DNA of 20,049 bases from Acidobacteriota bacterium (GTDB taxonomy: Bacteria; Acidobacteriota; Vicinamibacteria; Vicinamibacterales; UBA823), in assembly GCA_002720285.1 (NCBI GenBank), contig PBHT01000017.1, forward strand, positions 1 through 20,049, in the 5' to 3' direction. Under the pieces are notes generated by a model that saw only the letters and a list, made by a program, of their open reading frames with translations, ran no database searches and was not told the DNA's origin. Each line of letters starts with the position of its first letter. Positions within the stretch are counted from its first letter, which is position 1. Positions 1 through 7,436 of the stretch are shown piece by piece. The position numbers and the translations under genes are program-made.

Positions 1-1
1 T

Positions 2-415
2 GCGCTGCTATACGACCGGTCTACCTGGCAAGACATCCGCATGCTTGCCCAGCGAATTGACGTTTCGCAGGCCGACGAAATCAAAATGATGCAGGGTTGG
101 CTAGGGGCCCGTAATGAGGGGATACCCGAAAATGCCGCACACCACACGCACGGTACGATGTTAATGCCTGGGATGCTGACGCCAGACCAGATGGCTGAGC
201 TTGCAGCTGCGACCGGGTCAGACTTCGACCGACTGTTTCTTGAATACATGATCATGCATCACCAGGGCGCGGTGATTATGGTCGAGGCGCTGTTTGCGAG
301 TCCCGGCGCGGGCCAGGAATCGCAGATTTTCAACTTTTCTTCAGACGTCATTGCCGACCAGAGTATGGAGATCACGCGAATGCGCCGTATGCGTGGCATG
401 CTCGAGGATAGATAA
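2..415 (+). CDS. DUF305 domain protein, 5'-truncated by window edge
   Basis: The reading frame is open from base 2, so the N-terminus lies outside the window and 137 residues are visible. The sequence matches the DUF305 pattern: a helix with LAQRIDVSQADEI and MMQGWL, a His/Met-rich linker (AHHTHGTMLMPGM), then the signature MHHQGA helix and a C-terminal helix with IADQSMEITRMRRM. DUF305 proteins are small secreted or periplasmic four-helix proteins, ferritin-like in outline, with paired HH motifs. They are often found near copper or other metal-handling genes, but no activity is established. An in-frame ATG at base 41 is not the real start, because DUF305-like sequence (STWQDIR) continues upstream of it. 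The next gene starts 43 bases downstream on the same strand, so the two are probably co-transcribed. Family assignment is firm; function is not known. Confidence 0.88.
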   Translation, partial: ALLYDRSTWQDIRMLAQRIDVSQADEIKMMQGWLGARNEGIPENAAHHTHGTMLMPGMLTPDQMAELAAATGSDFDRLFLEYMIMHHQGAVIMVEALFASPGAGQESQIFNFSSDVIADQSMEITRMRRMRGMLEDR

Positions 416-448
416 CCCAGAACGTTTTCCAGGAACCCAGAAACCAAC

Positions 449-452
449 GAGG
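449..452 (+). promoter_or_regulatory. Shine-Dalgarno GAGG deciding the LVIVD gene start
   Basis: GAGG sits 6 bases before the ATG at 459. It supports 459 over the in-frame ATG at 294, which lies inside the DUF305 gene and would add 55 residues ahead of the signal peptide. Confidence 0.55.
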
Positions 453-458
453 TCCCGT

Positions 459-2360
459 ATGACAGCGACGATGATTGCCTTGCAACGACACCACCATAGC
501 CTGACAAGACTCACCTTAGCACTCGGTCTCATTGCTGGGCTGCTCATGGCCAACCAAGGGCTCGCCCAGGAACGACAGGAAGATCCCCGCGTCGGCCTTG
601 CGGCAGGGTTTCTTGATGCGGGTCAAGCCGTACACAATATGGAGTTAGTAAGAAATCTACCGAAGCCAGATGGTTTCTACGACCCCGAACAACCTTCGGG
701 CGCACCCAGAACGCCACCGCCGCCAGAACCGGCAGAGGGTGAAGAGGTGCCAACTAATCCTCCAACGCGTCCTCCGCAAGGCCTCAGCTACACAAACTCG
801 GATCTCGCGTTCATCGACAATTACATGTTTGTCGGTAACTATCACGGCTTCAATACATACAGCGTAGAAGACCCTCAAGAGGTGGAACGCCTCGCTTCAT
901 ACGTGTGTCCTGGTGGTCAGGGCGACGTGTCCGTCTACGGCAATTTACTGTTTATGTCCGTTGAACAGACCAGGGGCCGGCTCGACTGCGGGGTCGGAGG
1001 CGTCGAAGAACCGATCAGCAGTGAGCGATTTCGCGGCGTTCGTATTTTTGACATTAGCGACATTAGAGATCCGCGACAGGTGGCCGCGATACAGACCTGC
1101 CGTGGTTCACACACACACACTGTCGTGCCAGACCCAAACGACCCGAATAATGTGTATATATACGGACAAGGCACCGGCTCCGTCAGAGATGGCGAGGAAC
1201 TCGCCGGTTGTATTGACCTAGAACGGGAAGGACGCGAGGTCATTCAGGACCCAGACGAGGAACCGGACACAGCGCTCTTTAGCATCGACGTGATCCAAGT
1301 GCCGCTCGGAGCACCTGACACAGCTCGCATCGTCAATCGACCCCGTATTTTTGCCGACCCTGAGACAGGTTCAATCGCTGGTCTCTGGCAAGGCGGCGAC
1401 CATGGTGAGGGAACGCAGAACTCGCGGATGACCACCCAGTGTCATGACATCACCGTGTTCGCCGAGCACGGTCTTGCGGCAGGTGCGTGCGCCGGGAACG
1501 GCATTCTCCTAGACATTAGCGATCCGGTAAATCCCGTACGGCTTGATGAGGTTGTGGACCAGAGTTTCGCTTACTGGCACTCGGCGACCTTCAACAACGA
1601 CGGTACAAAGGTCGTCTTCACCGACGAATGGGGCGGTGGCGGCCGACCGCGGTGCCTCGCCACGGACCTGCCGAGTTGGGGAGCCAATGCAATCTTCGAT
1701 ATCGTTGATCGCGAGTTGGTGTTCAAGAACTACTACAAGTTGCCGGCGCCACAATCCGAGCGTGAAAACTGTGTTGCGCACAATGGTTCGCTAATTCCGG
1801 TCCCGGGACGAGACATCATGGTTCAGTCGTGGTATCAAGGTGGCATCTCCGTATTCGACTTCACCGATTCGGCAAATCCGGTCGAAATAGCGTTCTTCGA
1901 TCGCGGTCCTCTTCCCGGTGAGCTTGGCACCATGGGAGGCTTCTGGTCTAGTTACTGGTACAACGGCTACATTTACGGTGCAGGAATCGCCCGCGGCGTC
2001 GATGTCCTCAAATTAACACCTAGTATGCACCTGTCACAAAATGAGATTGATGCGGCAACAGAAGTTGAACTCGGGGTGTTTAATGCGCAGAATCAAACAA
2101 TCATCGAATGGACCCCAAGTCCAGCGGTGGCAGGAGCTTACCTGGACCAGCTCACCCGTCGGAACGGGATCCGGGCTGCACACGTGACCACTCTTGATGG
2201 TTTACTGGGCCAACTCGATCAGCCCAGCGCTGAGCTACCGGACGAGTTGGATGCGCTGGCGACTGAGCTTGAAAGTGATGCTAGGTTGTTACCAAATAAC
2301 GCATCTAGACTGCACTCCCTAGCAGAAACCTTACAGGACTTATCAGCGAGTTTGCGCTAG
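459..2360 (+). CDS. Secreted LVIVD-repeat beta-propeller protein
   Basis: A 633-residue protein with a Sec signal peptide (hydrophobic LTLALGLIAGLLMANQGLAQ, about residues 18-37). A Pro/Glu-rich linker follows (about 79-107), then a propeller-like body with repeats such as GVRIFDISDIRDPRQVA, GILLDISDPVNPVRL and GISVFDFTDSANPVEIA. This is the LVIVD-repeat pattern, also seen in choice-of-anchor style secreted proteins. The last roughly 110 residues are helical and outside the propeller. Eight cysteines (150, 177, 214, 251, 328, 344, 399, 438) fit an oxidised extracytoplasmic protein. His residues recur in loops: CRGSHTH (214-220), QCHD (327-330), YWHSATF (372-378), NCVAHNG (437-443). No enzymatic activity is assigned to the family. 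It follows DUF305 closely on the same strand and ends 9 bases from the convergent DUF5916 gene, with no T-tract terminator between them. Confidence 0.82.
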   Translation: MTATMIALQRHHHSLTRLTLALGLIAGLLMANQGLAQERQEDPRVGLAAGFLDAGQAVHNMELVRNLPKPDGFYDPEQPSGAPRTPPPPEPAEGEEVPTNPPTRPPQGLSYTNSDLAFIDNYMFVGNYHGFNTYSVEDPQEVERLASYVCPGGQGDVSVYGNLLFMSVEQTRGRLDCGVGGVEEPISSERFRGVRIFDISDIRDPRQVAAIQTCRGSHTHTVVPDPNDPNNVYIYGQGTGSVRDGEELAGCIDLEREGREVIQDPDEEPDTALFSIDVIQVPLGAPDTARIVNRPRIFADPETGSIAGLWQGGDHGEGTQNSRMTTQCHDITVFAEHGLAAGACAGNGILLDISDPVNPVRLDEVVDQSFAYWHSATFNNDGTKVVFTDEWGGGGRPRCLATDLPSWGANAIFDIVDRELVFKNYYKLPAPQSERENCVAHNGSLIPVPGRDIMVQSWYQGGISVFDFTDSANPVEIAFFDRGPLPGELGTMGGFWSSYWYNGYIYGAGIARGVDVLKLTPSMHLSQNEIDAATEVELGVFNAQNQTIIEWTPSPAVAGAYLDQLTRRNGIRAAHVTTLDGLLGQLDQPSAELPDELDALATELESDARLLPNNASRLHSLAETLQDLSASLR

Positions 2361-2369
2361 AAGAGGAGA

Positions 2370-5057
2370 TTACGGAGACGCCCAGAACGTCATTTTGACC
2401 GCAAAGATGTTGTCACCGGCAGCTGACAACGAGCCAAGAAGGTCGCCAAGGCCAACGTGTTGGCCTTCGGCGACCCGGCTCGCCCGGTTCTGCTGCCAAA
2501 CTACAAAGAGATTACTGCCTGGACGCCACTCCCATCGCAATACCACATTGCTTCGAAACGACCGAACATTGAAATCGTAGTTTTTTAATGTGAAGGTCGA
2601 GCTACCATCAGTAACAAGCTGCTTGCCATCAGCAAGCGGTTCGATTGTCGTGCCGTCTGTTCCGTAATAGCGTAACTCTGGCCCACGCGGTATCAGCAAC
2701 TCCCCAAACCGAACATAACGGCCACTAGTAGCAAAGGGCTCTGCATACACATCGAGGGTCAGATCCGGCTTGAAAGTGTAATTAGCCCGCACTTGACTAG
2801 AAATCGTCACGCCATCAGGAACACCGAAGATATAGCGCTGCCCATAGGTCTCTGACCGGCCACCGTCAACTGTCGCAAGGTACTGCCGATTGATTGGTCC
2901 TTGAAAACTTCCCCGTGTACCATTCTCATCACGAAACTCATTGCGAATCGCCAACTGCAACGATGGTGAAGGCCGAAAGGAGACGCCCCCATTGATTCGC
3001 CACGTTTCGTCACCTAATTCGTTCGACTGATAGTTTACGGAACCTCCCCACCGTGTCCGGCTGGTTTCGCGGTTCCGCAACACCCAAGTGTAGCTCCACC
3101 CAAGCGGCACCCCCATTGCTGGTCCACCCCGTGTTAACTGAGCGTCTAGCCCGCGGAAAAATCTGGTGATATTCAAATCAGCCCGCAAATAGTTCAAGAA
3201 GGTGAAACTATTGTTACTGTCGATTTTGTATCGCGCTCCTAAGTCTCGGTCAAAGTATAAGTATTGGTTTAGGTTTAGCGTGAATGAGTAGCGGCGAAAC
3301 CATGACCCGGGTTCGGTCTCCCGATACGTCAACCGCGCGCTATTCATGTAGTCTCCAGCGAAGTTAAGCCGACCAAAATCACTTGGCTCGAATTCAGGTG
3401 ATTCGATCTGTATATTTGCTCGCCATAACCAATGCCGGCCAGCGACCTTGTTGAGCCTCGCACTGATCTGTCCTCCGTTGATCGAACGACGAGTCCCGTC
3501 GAATCGGATCACGGGTTGGTCGATCCGTTGCAATAAATGGGAGTTTCTCCGCTGATAGCCAGCAATCGCTTCCGGCTCCCCATCAATGTGCGTAAATCCC
3601 GCGGCAAAGTCAGCCTCGTAGGTCCGATCGCCAAATCGTAATTTCGCATCCGCTCCACCTGTGACAGCATTCCGACTTAGACGTGCGGCCAGTGCATCCG
3701 TCGGTGACATCTCACGGTGCAATGTCGTTAAATGCGCCCCGATCACGGAACCTTGATTTCCAATTTCTTGTATTACCCGAGCGACCCCCCAAGCTGAACG
3801 CGGTGTTACCCGAACACGCGCTTCCTCTCCACCAGTCGAGGTCTTTGCAAACTCTTCATCGGTGACTGCACCCAACAAACCGATCGAGGTGCCAGAGGAT
3901 AATCGGCCTGTCAGTTTCCCTGCTCCAAGAATCGTGGTCGTATTGGGATTGTCCACAAAATCACCGGAAGCGGAACCACTCGGACGAGCACCAATCCGTC
4001 GGGAGTAGTAATAGTTCCCGGTACCAGCAGTCAAAACATTGTTCCCCTCAAGAAAAAATGGTCGAAGTTCAGGAAAAATAGTTTCAAAGGCTGTCAGATT
4101 TACTTCGGCTGGGTCGGCATCAATCTGGCCGAAATCCGGATTTACTGTGACGTCGAGGGTGAGGTTGGAACCGAGTCCAAATTTCAAGTCCGCACCAGAA
4201 CGTCCACTAAGATTCTTGCCATCATCAAACGGATTCGCCAAATCCCGATCTGCGTTAACCGACGACGAACCCGCTACGTAGGGCACAACCTCAAGCCGGC
4301 GTCCGGAAGTAACACCTTGGAGCCCGTGTAGCTCGCCAAACCGAGATGCCCAGCCGGTCTCTGTACGCCGTATAAGCGCCCAGTAATTTTCCTCGTCCAA
4401 TGACGGCACGTCCCGTTTAATGTTCAGGCCCCACACATGCTCGTCTCGGGCATTAAATCGTAGCTGTGAAAAGGGTAACCACAACTCGGCCGTCCACCCT
4501 TCAACCGTAAACTCCGTCCTGGCCTGCCAGACCGGGTCATATTCAGTGTCCTCATTGGTCTCGGTGTCGGTTGGATGAAAATGATCGAGCCTGACCCCAG
4601 CAGCAGTTACGCCGAAACTGTATGCCGTGCGGCGATCAAGAAACGTATCTAATTCGATCTCAATCGACTCGACCTGTGCGCCATCATCACGTCGGCTGAG
4701 CATCGATTGGATGGGCCCCGAGGCAAACATTCGAGCTCCAACGTACAGCGCCGTGTCATCGTAAATGAAACGCACCTCCATGCGGTCGGTTGGCTCCGCT
4801 CCCTCGACCGGCTCTTTCTGAATAAAGTCAACCACGGGCTCCGCAGTCTGCCAGGTGATTTCATCGAGACGCCCATCAACTTGAATTGCAGTGTTCACGC
4901 GCACCGCAAGTGCCTGCTTCCGTTCACCCGAGAGTGCCTGCGCACACACGCCAGACGTGATGAGCAGTTGCAAAACCGCAATTATTCCCAGTGACTGGCC
5001 GACGTAGCGCACAAGATAGCTCGGAAGAGATGACTGACCGTGACAAAAACTAGTCAA
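2370..5057 (-). CDS. DUF5916 protein with N-terminal CBM9-like domain, probable outer-membrane barrel
   Basis: An 895-residue protein if started at the TTG at 5057-5055. Residues about 24-40 (GIIAVLQLLITSGVCAQA) form a signal peptide. Residues about 55-240 match the carbohydrate-binding family 9-like domain (IQVDGRLDEITW, then FIYDDTALYVGARM). The rest is the DUF5916 region, rich in alternating aromatic strands (for example SFTLNLNQYLYF), as expected of an outer-membrane beta-barrel. The family is common in Bacteroidota, Acidobacteriota and Gemmatimonadota. Its substrate is unknown; a surface role in glycan or small-molecule binding or uptake is inference. The TTG start overlaps the upstream aminotransferase stop by 8 bases. 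An in-frame GTG at 5012-5010 would give a shorter, cleaner signal peptide. Neither has a good Shine-Dalgarno, so the start is uncertain. It is the last gene of the minus-strand run. Confidence 0.85.
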   Translation of the reverse strand: MTSFCHGQSSLPSYLVRYVGQSLGIIAVLQLLITSGVCAQALSGERKQALAVRVNTAIQVDGRLDEITWQTAEPVVDFIQKEPVEGAEPTDRMEVRFIYDDTALYVGARMFASGPIQSMLSRRDDGAQVESIEIELDTFLDRRTAYSFGVTAAGVRLDHFHPTDTETNEDTEYDPVWQARTEFTVEGWTAELWLPFSQLRFNARDEHVWGLNIKRDVPSLDEENYWALIRRTETGWASRFGELHGLQGVTSGRRLEVVPYVAGSSSVNADRDLANPFDDGKNLSGRSGADLKFGLGSNLTLDVTVNPDFGQIDADPAEVNLTAFETIFPELRPFFLEGNNVLTAGTGNYYYSRRIGARPSGSASGDFVDNPNTTTILGAGKLTGRLSSGTSIGLLGAVTDEEFAKTSTGGEEARVRVTPRSAWGVARVIQEIGNQGSVIGAHLTTLHREMSPTDALAARLSRNAVTGGADAKLRFGDRTYEADFAAGFTHIDGEPEAIAGYQRRNSHLLQRIDQPVIRFDGTRRSINGGQISARLNKVAGRHWLWRANIQIESPEFEPSDFGRLNFAGDYMNSARLTYRETEPGSWFRRYSFTLNLNQYLYFDRDLGARYKIDSNNSFTFLNYLRADLNITRFFRGLDAQLTRGGPAMGVPLGWSYTWVLRNRETSRTRWGGSVNYQSNELGDETWRINGGVSFRPSPSLQLAIRNEFRDENGTRGSFQGPINRQYLATVDGGRSETYGQRYIFGVPDGVTISSQVRANYTFKPDLTLDVYAEPFATSGRYVRFGELLIPRGPELRYYGTDGTTIEPLADGKQLVTDGSSTFTLKNYDFNVRSFRSNVVLRWEWRPGSNLFVVWQQNRASRVAEGQHVGLGDLLGSLSAAGDNIFAVKMTFWASP
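2441..2475. repeat. Near-perfect inverted repeat inside the DUF5916 gene
   Basis: The left arm GGTCGCCAAGGCCAAC and right arm GTTGGCCTTCGGCGACC are reverse complements apart from one extra C in the right arm, separated by only GT. The potential stem is 16 bp with a one-base bulge. It lies in the last 35 or so codons of the DUF5916 gene and encodes EGQHVGLGD on the minus strand. No T-tract follows on either strand, so it is not a standard terminator. Confidence 0.7.
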
Positions 5058-6315
5058 GCGCGTTCAAAAAGGCATCGATATCCGAGTCGTTGTTATACAC
5101 CGATACTCCGATCCGAATTCCTCGAACTGATTGCGTTGTACCACTAGAATCAGTCATCTGCCATTGACCTGGAGACACCACACGCTGACCGAAAGCGCGG
5201 TCAAGTTTGGCACGAGTAACATCAGGTTCGGCTGTAAGGAAACTGACAATCGGCGTCGGTGTGTCTGGGGGCGTAATGGACGGATAGCCGAGTCCCGGCA
5301 TCGCCCTTTGTAGACGATCCACAAGTCGCTTCGTGTGTGTACGAATGTTTCGAACTCCCAACCGCGCGAGATACTTGAGTCCCTGATGCGCACACACGGC
5401 TGGTAAATAGGGCATCGTTGTTGTTCCCTCGTATATTGCAGCACCCGGCCGAGGAACAAAGTGACCGTCTTTCTGTGTTACCTGACGTAAGCCATATCGT
5501 GTTTGCTTGATCACATTACCCTGCAAATCGCGCTTGACATACAAGAACCCTAAACCAAAGTCCCCCATAAGCCACTTGTAGGTACTGCACGCACAGCAGT
5601 CGATTCCCATTGCCTGCACGTCAACAGGGGTATTACCCGCCGCTTGAATAATGTCAGCATAGACGTAAGCACCATGAGCATGAGCGATGTCACTGATCGC
5701 ACGTACGTTGTGCATGTAGCCATTAATGTTGGACACCAAAGCCATTGACACCAAGCGCGTATTCGCATCGATCGCTCGCTCCATGTCGGCAACATCGATT
5801 TGCCAATCGCGATGCTGGACAACACGGAGGTCGATGTGGCCCGCCTCGGCTAAAGCTGTATACAGATAGCGAGAAGCCGCGAAGTGCAGGTCATCAATTA
5901 CTACGTTGCCACCCAACCCTGCCAGGCCGAGTCCTGATACAACCAAATTCTCCCCATCAGTCGTACTCAAAACAAAAGCAATCTCCTCAGCGTTCGCGTT
6001 AATAAGCGCGCCAAACATTTGCTTTGTCTCAGCTTGCTTGGCCGGGGTAAAGCCATCTCGGCCTAACGCTCCCAGCGCTCGATACTGCGAGTATTCTTCA
6101 AGAGCTCGTAGGGTATGAACACTAAACGGATGGGTTTCGGCCGCCGCTAGCCATAGGTGCTTGGCAGCACGGGGGAACTCCGATCTGACGACTGAGAAAT
6201 CTGGGGGCGCTCCCATTACACCAACATTGGAAGTCGCAGTCATGTTTTGTCCAGCCCCGAGTGCTAATGCACCTGCCCCGACACTCTTCATCAATTCACG
6301 TCTACTAAAATTCAT
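5050..6315 (-). CDS. Tat-exported class V aminotransferase-fold PLP enzyme
   Basis: A 421-residue protein of fold-type I, class V (cysteine desulfurase/isopenicillin-N epimerase-like). The N-terminus carries SRRELMK followed by GAGALALGAG, a good twin-arginine signal with R5 and R6. PLP-site features are present: D221 and Q224 in ADIIQAAG, and the probable Schiff-base lysine K247 in STYKWLMGDFGLGFLYV. A conserved EGTTTMPYLPA segment follows. The ATG at 6315 has a good Shine-Dalgarno (AGAGGG at 6323-6328, 7 bases upstream). The stop overlaps the start of the DUF5916 gene by 8 bases, and the SDR gene ends 29 bases upstream, so the run looks like one transcription unit. Substrate cannot be read from sequence; racemase/epimerase, desulfurase or lyase activity are all possible. 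Export of a PLP enzyme is the unusual feature. Confidence 0.88.
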   Translation of the reverse strand: MNFSRRELMKSVGAGALALGAGQNMTATSNVGVMGAPPDFSVVRSEFPRAAKHLWLAAAETHPFSVHTLRALEEYSQYRALGALGRDGFTPAKQAETKQMFGALINANAEEIAFVLSTTDGENLVVSGLGLAGLGGNVVIDDLHFAASRYLYTALAEAGHIDLRVVQHRDWQIDVADMERAIDANTRLVSMALVSNINGYMHNVRAISDIAHAHGAYVYADIIQAAGNTPVDVQAMGIDCCACSTYKWLMGDFGLGFLYVKRDLQGNVIKQTRYGLRQVTQKDGHFVPRPGAAIYEGTTTMPYLPAVCAHQGLKYLARLGVRNIRTHTKRLVDRLQRAMPGLGYPSITPPDTPTPIVSFLTAEPDVTRAKLDRAFGQRVVSPGQWQMTDSSGTTQSVRGIRIGVSVYNNDSDIDAFLNALD

Positions 6316-6344
6316 ATCAAAGCCCTCTCTGTCACGCAGTCACC

Positions 6345-7049
6345 CTACACCCCGCGCGAAATTCCTCCGTCAACCCGAAGGTTTTGACCAGTAATATATC
6401 CAGCATCCGCCGACAACAAGAATCGAACCGTCCTACCAATTTCACTGACCGTCCCGTAGCGTCCCATCGGAATCTGTTGAAGATGCTCATCGGCCACCGG
6501 AAATGAATCCACAAACCCAGGCAGCACACTGTTCATCCTAATCCCGTCACTAGCATGGATATCAGCATAAAGCTTAGTGAAACTCCCTAACGCTGCTCGC
6601 AGTGTCGCTGAAATCGGAAATGCTGCTGACGGCTCGAAGGCAGCAAACGTAGAAATGTTAACTATGGCGCCACCACCCTGAGCCTTCAGCACAGGTGTGA
6701 CCAACCGCGCCATCCGGATTACACTCAATAAAAGTAGGTCAAGTCCAGTTCGCCAATCGCTATCCGTCAAATCTAGCAGCGGCCCCTTCGGTGGATGGCC
6801 GGTATTGTTGACGACAGCATCAAGCCGCCCATACTGCTTGAGTGTGACCTTCACGAGACGTTCCAGGTCATCTGGTTCCGTGACTGACCCAGTGACACCG
6901 ACCGCACCCAACTCGTCTGCGAGCGTCTCGGCGGCTCCCGAGACCGACATCAAAGACAAGCGGTAGTCAGCCCTAGCAAGTTCACGAGCGATAGCCTCAC
7001 CCATACCTTTGCCGGCCGCAGTTACAATTGCCACACGATTTTCAGACAT
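6345..7049 (-). CDS. Short-chain dehydrogenase/reductase fold protein lacking the catalytic Tyr-Lys pair
   Basis: A 234-residue protein with the classical SDR layout: the nucleotide-binding glycine motif TAAGKGMG (residues 10-17), NNTG (81-84), a conserved serine in NIS (131-133), and a C-terminal ITGQNLRVDGG typical of FabG-like SDRs. At the active site the usual YxxxK is replaced by ISATL (146-150) in FPISATLRAAL, so both catalytic Tyr and Lys appear absent. The codons there read cleanly (ATT TCA GCG ACA CTG), and the protein is otherwise full length, so this is not decay by frameshift. Cytoplasmic; no signal peptide. It lies 31 bases downstream of the GIY-YIG gene and 29 bases upstream of the aminotransferase. 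Generic oxidoreductase naming would over-call it: it may bind NAD(P) without normal SDR chemistry, or use another residue. Confidence 0.88.
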   Translation of the reverse strand: MSENRVAIVTAAGKGMGEAIARELARADYRLSLMSVSGAAETLADELGAVGVTGSVTEPDDLERLVKVTLKQYGRLDAVVNNTGHPPKGPLLDLTDSDWRTGLDLLLLSVIRMARLVTPVLKAQGGGAIVNISTFAAFEPSAAFPISATLRAALGSFTKLYADIHASDGIRMNSVLPGFVDSFPVADEHLQQIPMGRYGTVSEIGRTVRFLLSADAGYITGQNLRVDGGISRGV

Positions 7050-7080
7050 AAAGCCAGACCTATCTCGACACCAACTTATT

Positions 7081-7329
7081 TTAGTCTGTCGCGTTGCGGA
7101 CCAACGCCAGTTTCCGTTTGCGACTCCACCCTTTAATCTCAGCCTCTCGAGCTTGCGCTGACGACCGATCGGCGTGAGCTTCCTTCCATGCTAGCCGAAC
7201 AGGGCGTCGACCCGAAGTATATCGGGCGCCCCCGGTGCCATTATGCTCTCGGAGGCGACGTTCCAGATCCGTTGTCACGCCAGTGTAGAGAGATCCATCG
7301 GCACAGTGAAGCACATAGCAGAAATACAT
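7081..7329 (-). CDS. GIY-YIG domain protein, YhbQ/UPF0213-like
   Basis: An 82-residue single-domain protein. The first strand pair, YVLHCADGSLYTGVT (residues 5-19), corresponds to the GIY...YIG core in the variant form seen in YhbQ-like proteins. TTDLERRLREHN follows with the conserved Arg (R24/R25), then AREAEIKGWSRKRK with the likely metal-binding Glu (E62) and a basic tail. Length and order fit stand-alone UPF0213 members, which are small cytoplasmic proteins with suspected DNA nuclease activity. It is the first gene of the minus-strand run and is divergent from the sulfatase gene. No clear Shine-Dalgarno precedes the ATG at 7329. Its functional link to the downstream genes is not evident and may simply be proximity. 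Confidence 0.87.
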   Translation of the reverse strand: MYFCYVLHCADGSLYTGVTTDLERRLREHNGTGGARYTSGRRPVRLAWKEAHADRSSAQAREAEIKGWSRKRKLALVRNATD

Positions 7330-7402
7330 AGGCCAATCAGCACTGAGCTTATGCGGTTACCTGCCTCGTCGTCGAGTCGCGCTCATTCCCACGGTCCTTC
7401 TA

Positions 7403-7408
7403 TATAAT
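7403..7408 (+). promoter_or_regulatory. Candidate -10 box (TATAAT) upstream of the sulfatase gene
   Basis: A perfect TATAAT lies in the divergent intergenic region 7330-7436. No convincing -35 is found 16-18 bases upstream. A transcript starting about 7 bases downstream would begin at or after the ATG at 7413, so the ATG at 7437 is the more likely translation start. Confidence 0.45.
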
Positions 7409-7436
7409 TCGTATGACCTGCACTTGGGTATCGCCC

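Noticed and set aside
294..458. N-terminal extension of the LVIVD gene to the ATG at 294
   Set aside because: It would overlap the DUF305 gene in another frame and bury the signal peptide 55 residues in; ATG 459 has GAGG at proper spacing.
1108..1122. Short CA dinucleotide run, possible phase-variation tract
   Set aside because: It is short and encodes the sensible residues SHTHT in a continuous gene; nothing else suggests slippage control.
2441..2475. The inverted repeat as an intrinsic terminator for the LVIVD gene
   Set aside because: No T-tract follows on the plus strand, and it lies inside the convergent coding sequence.
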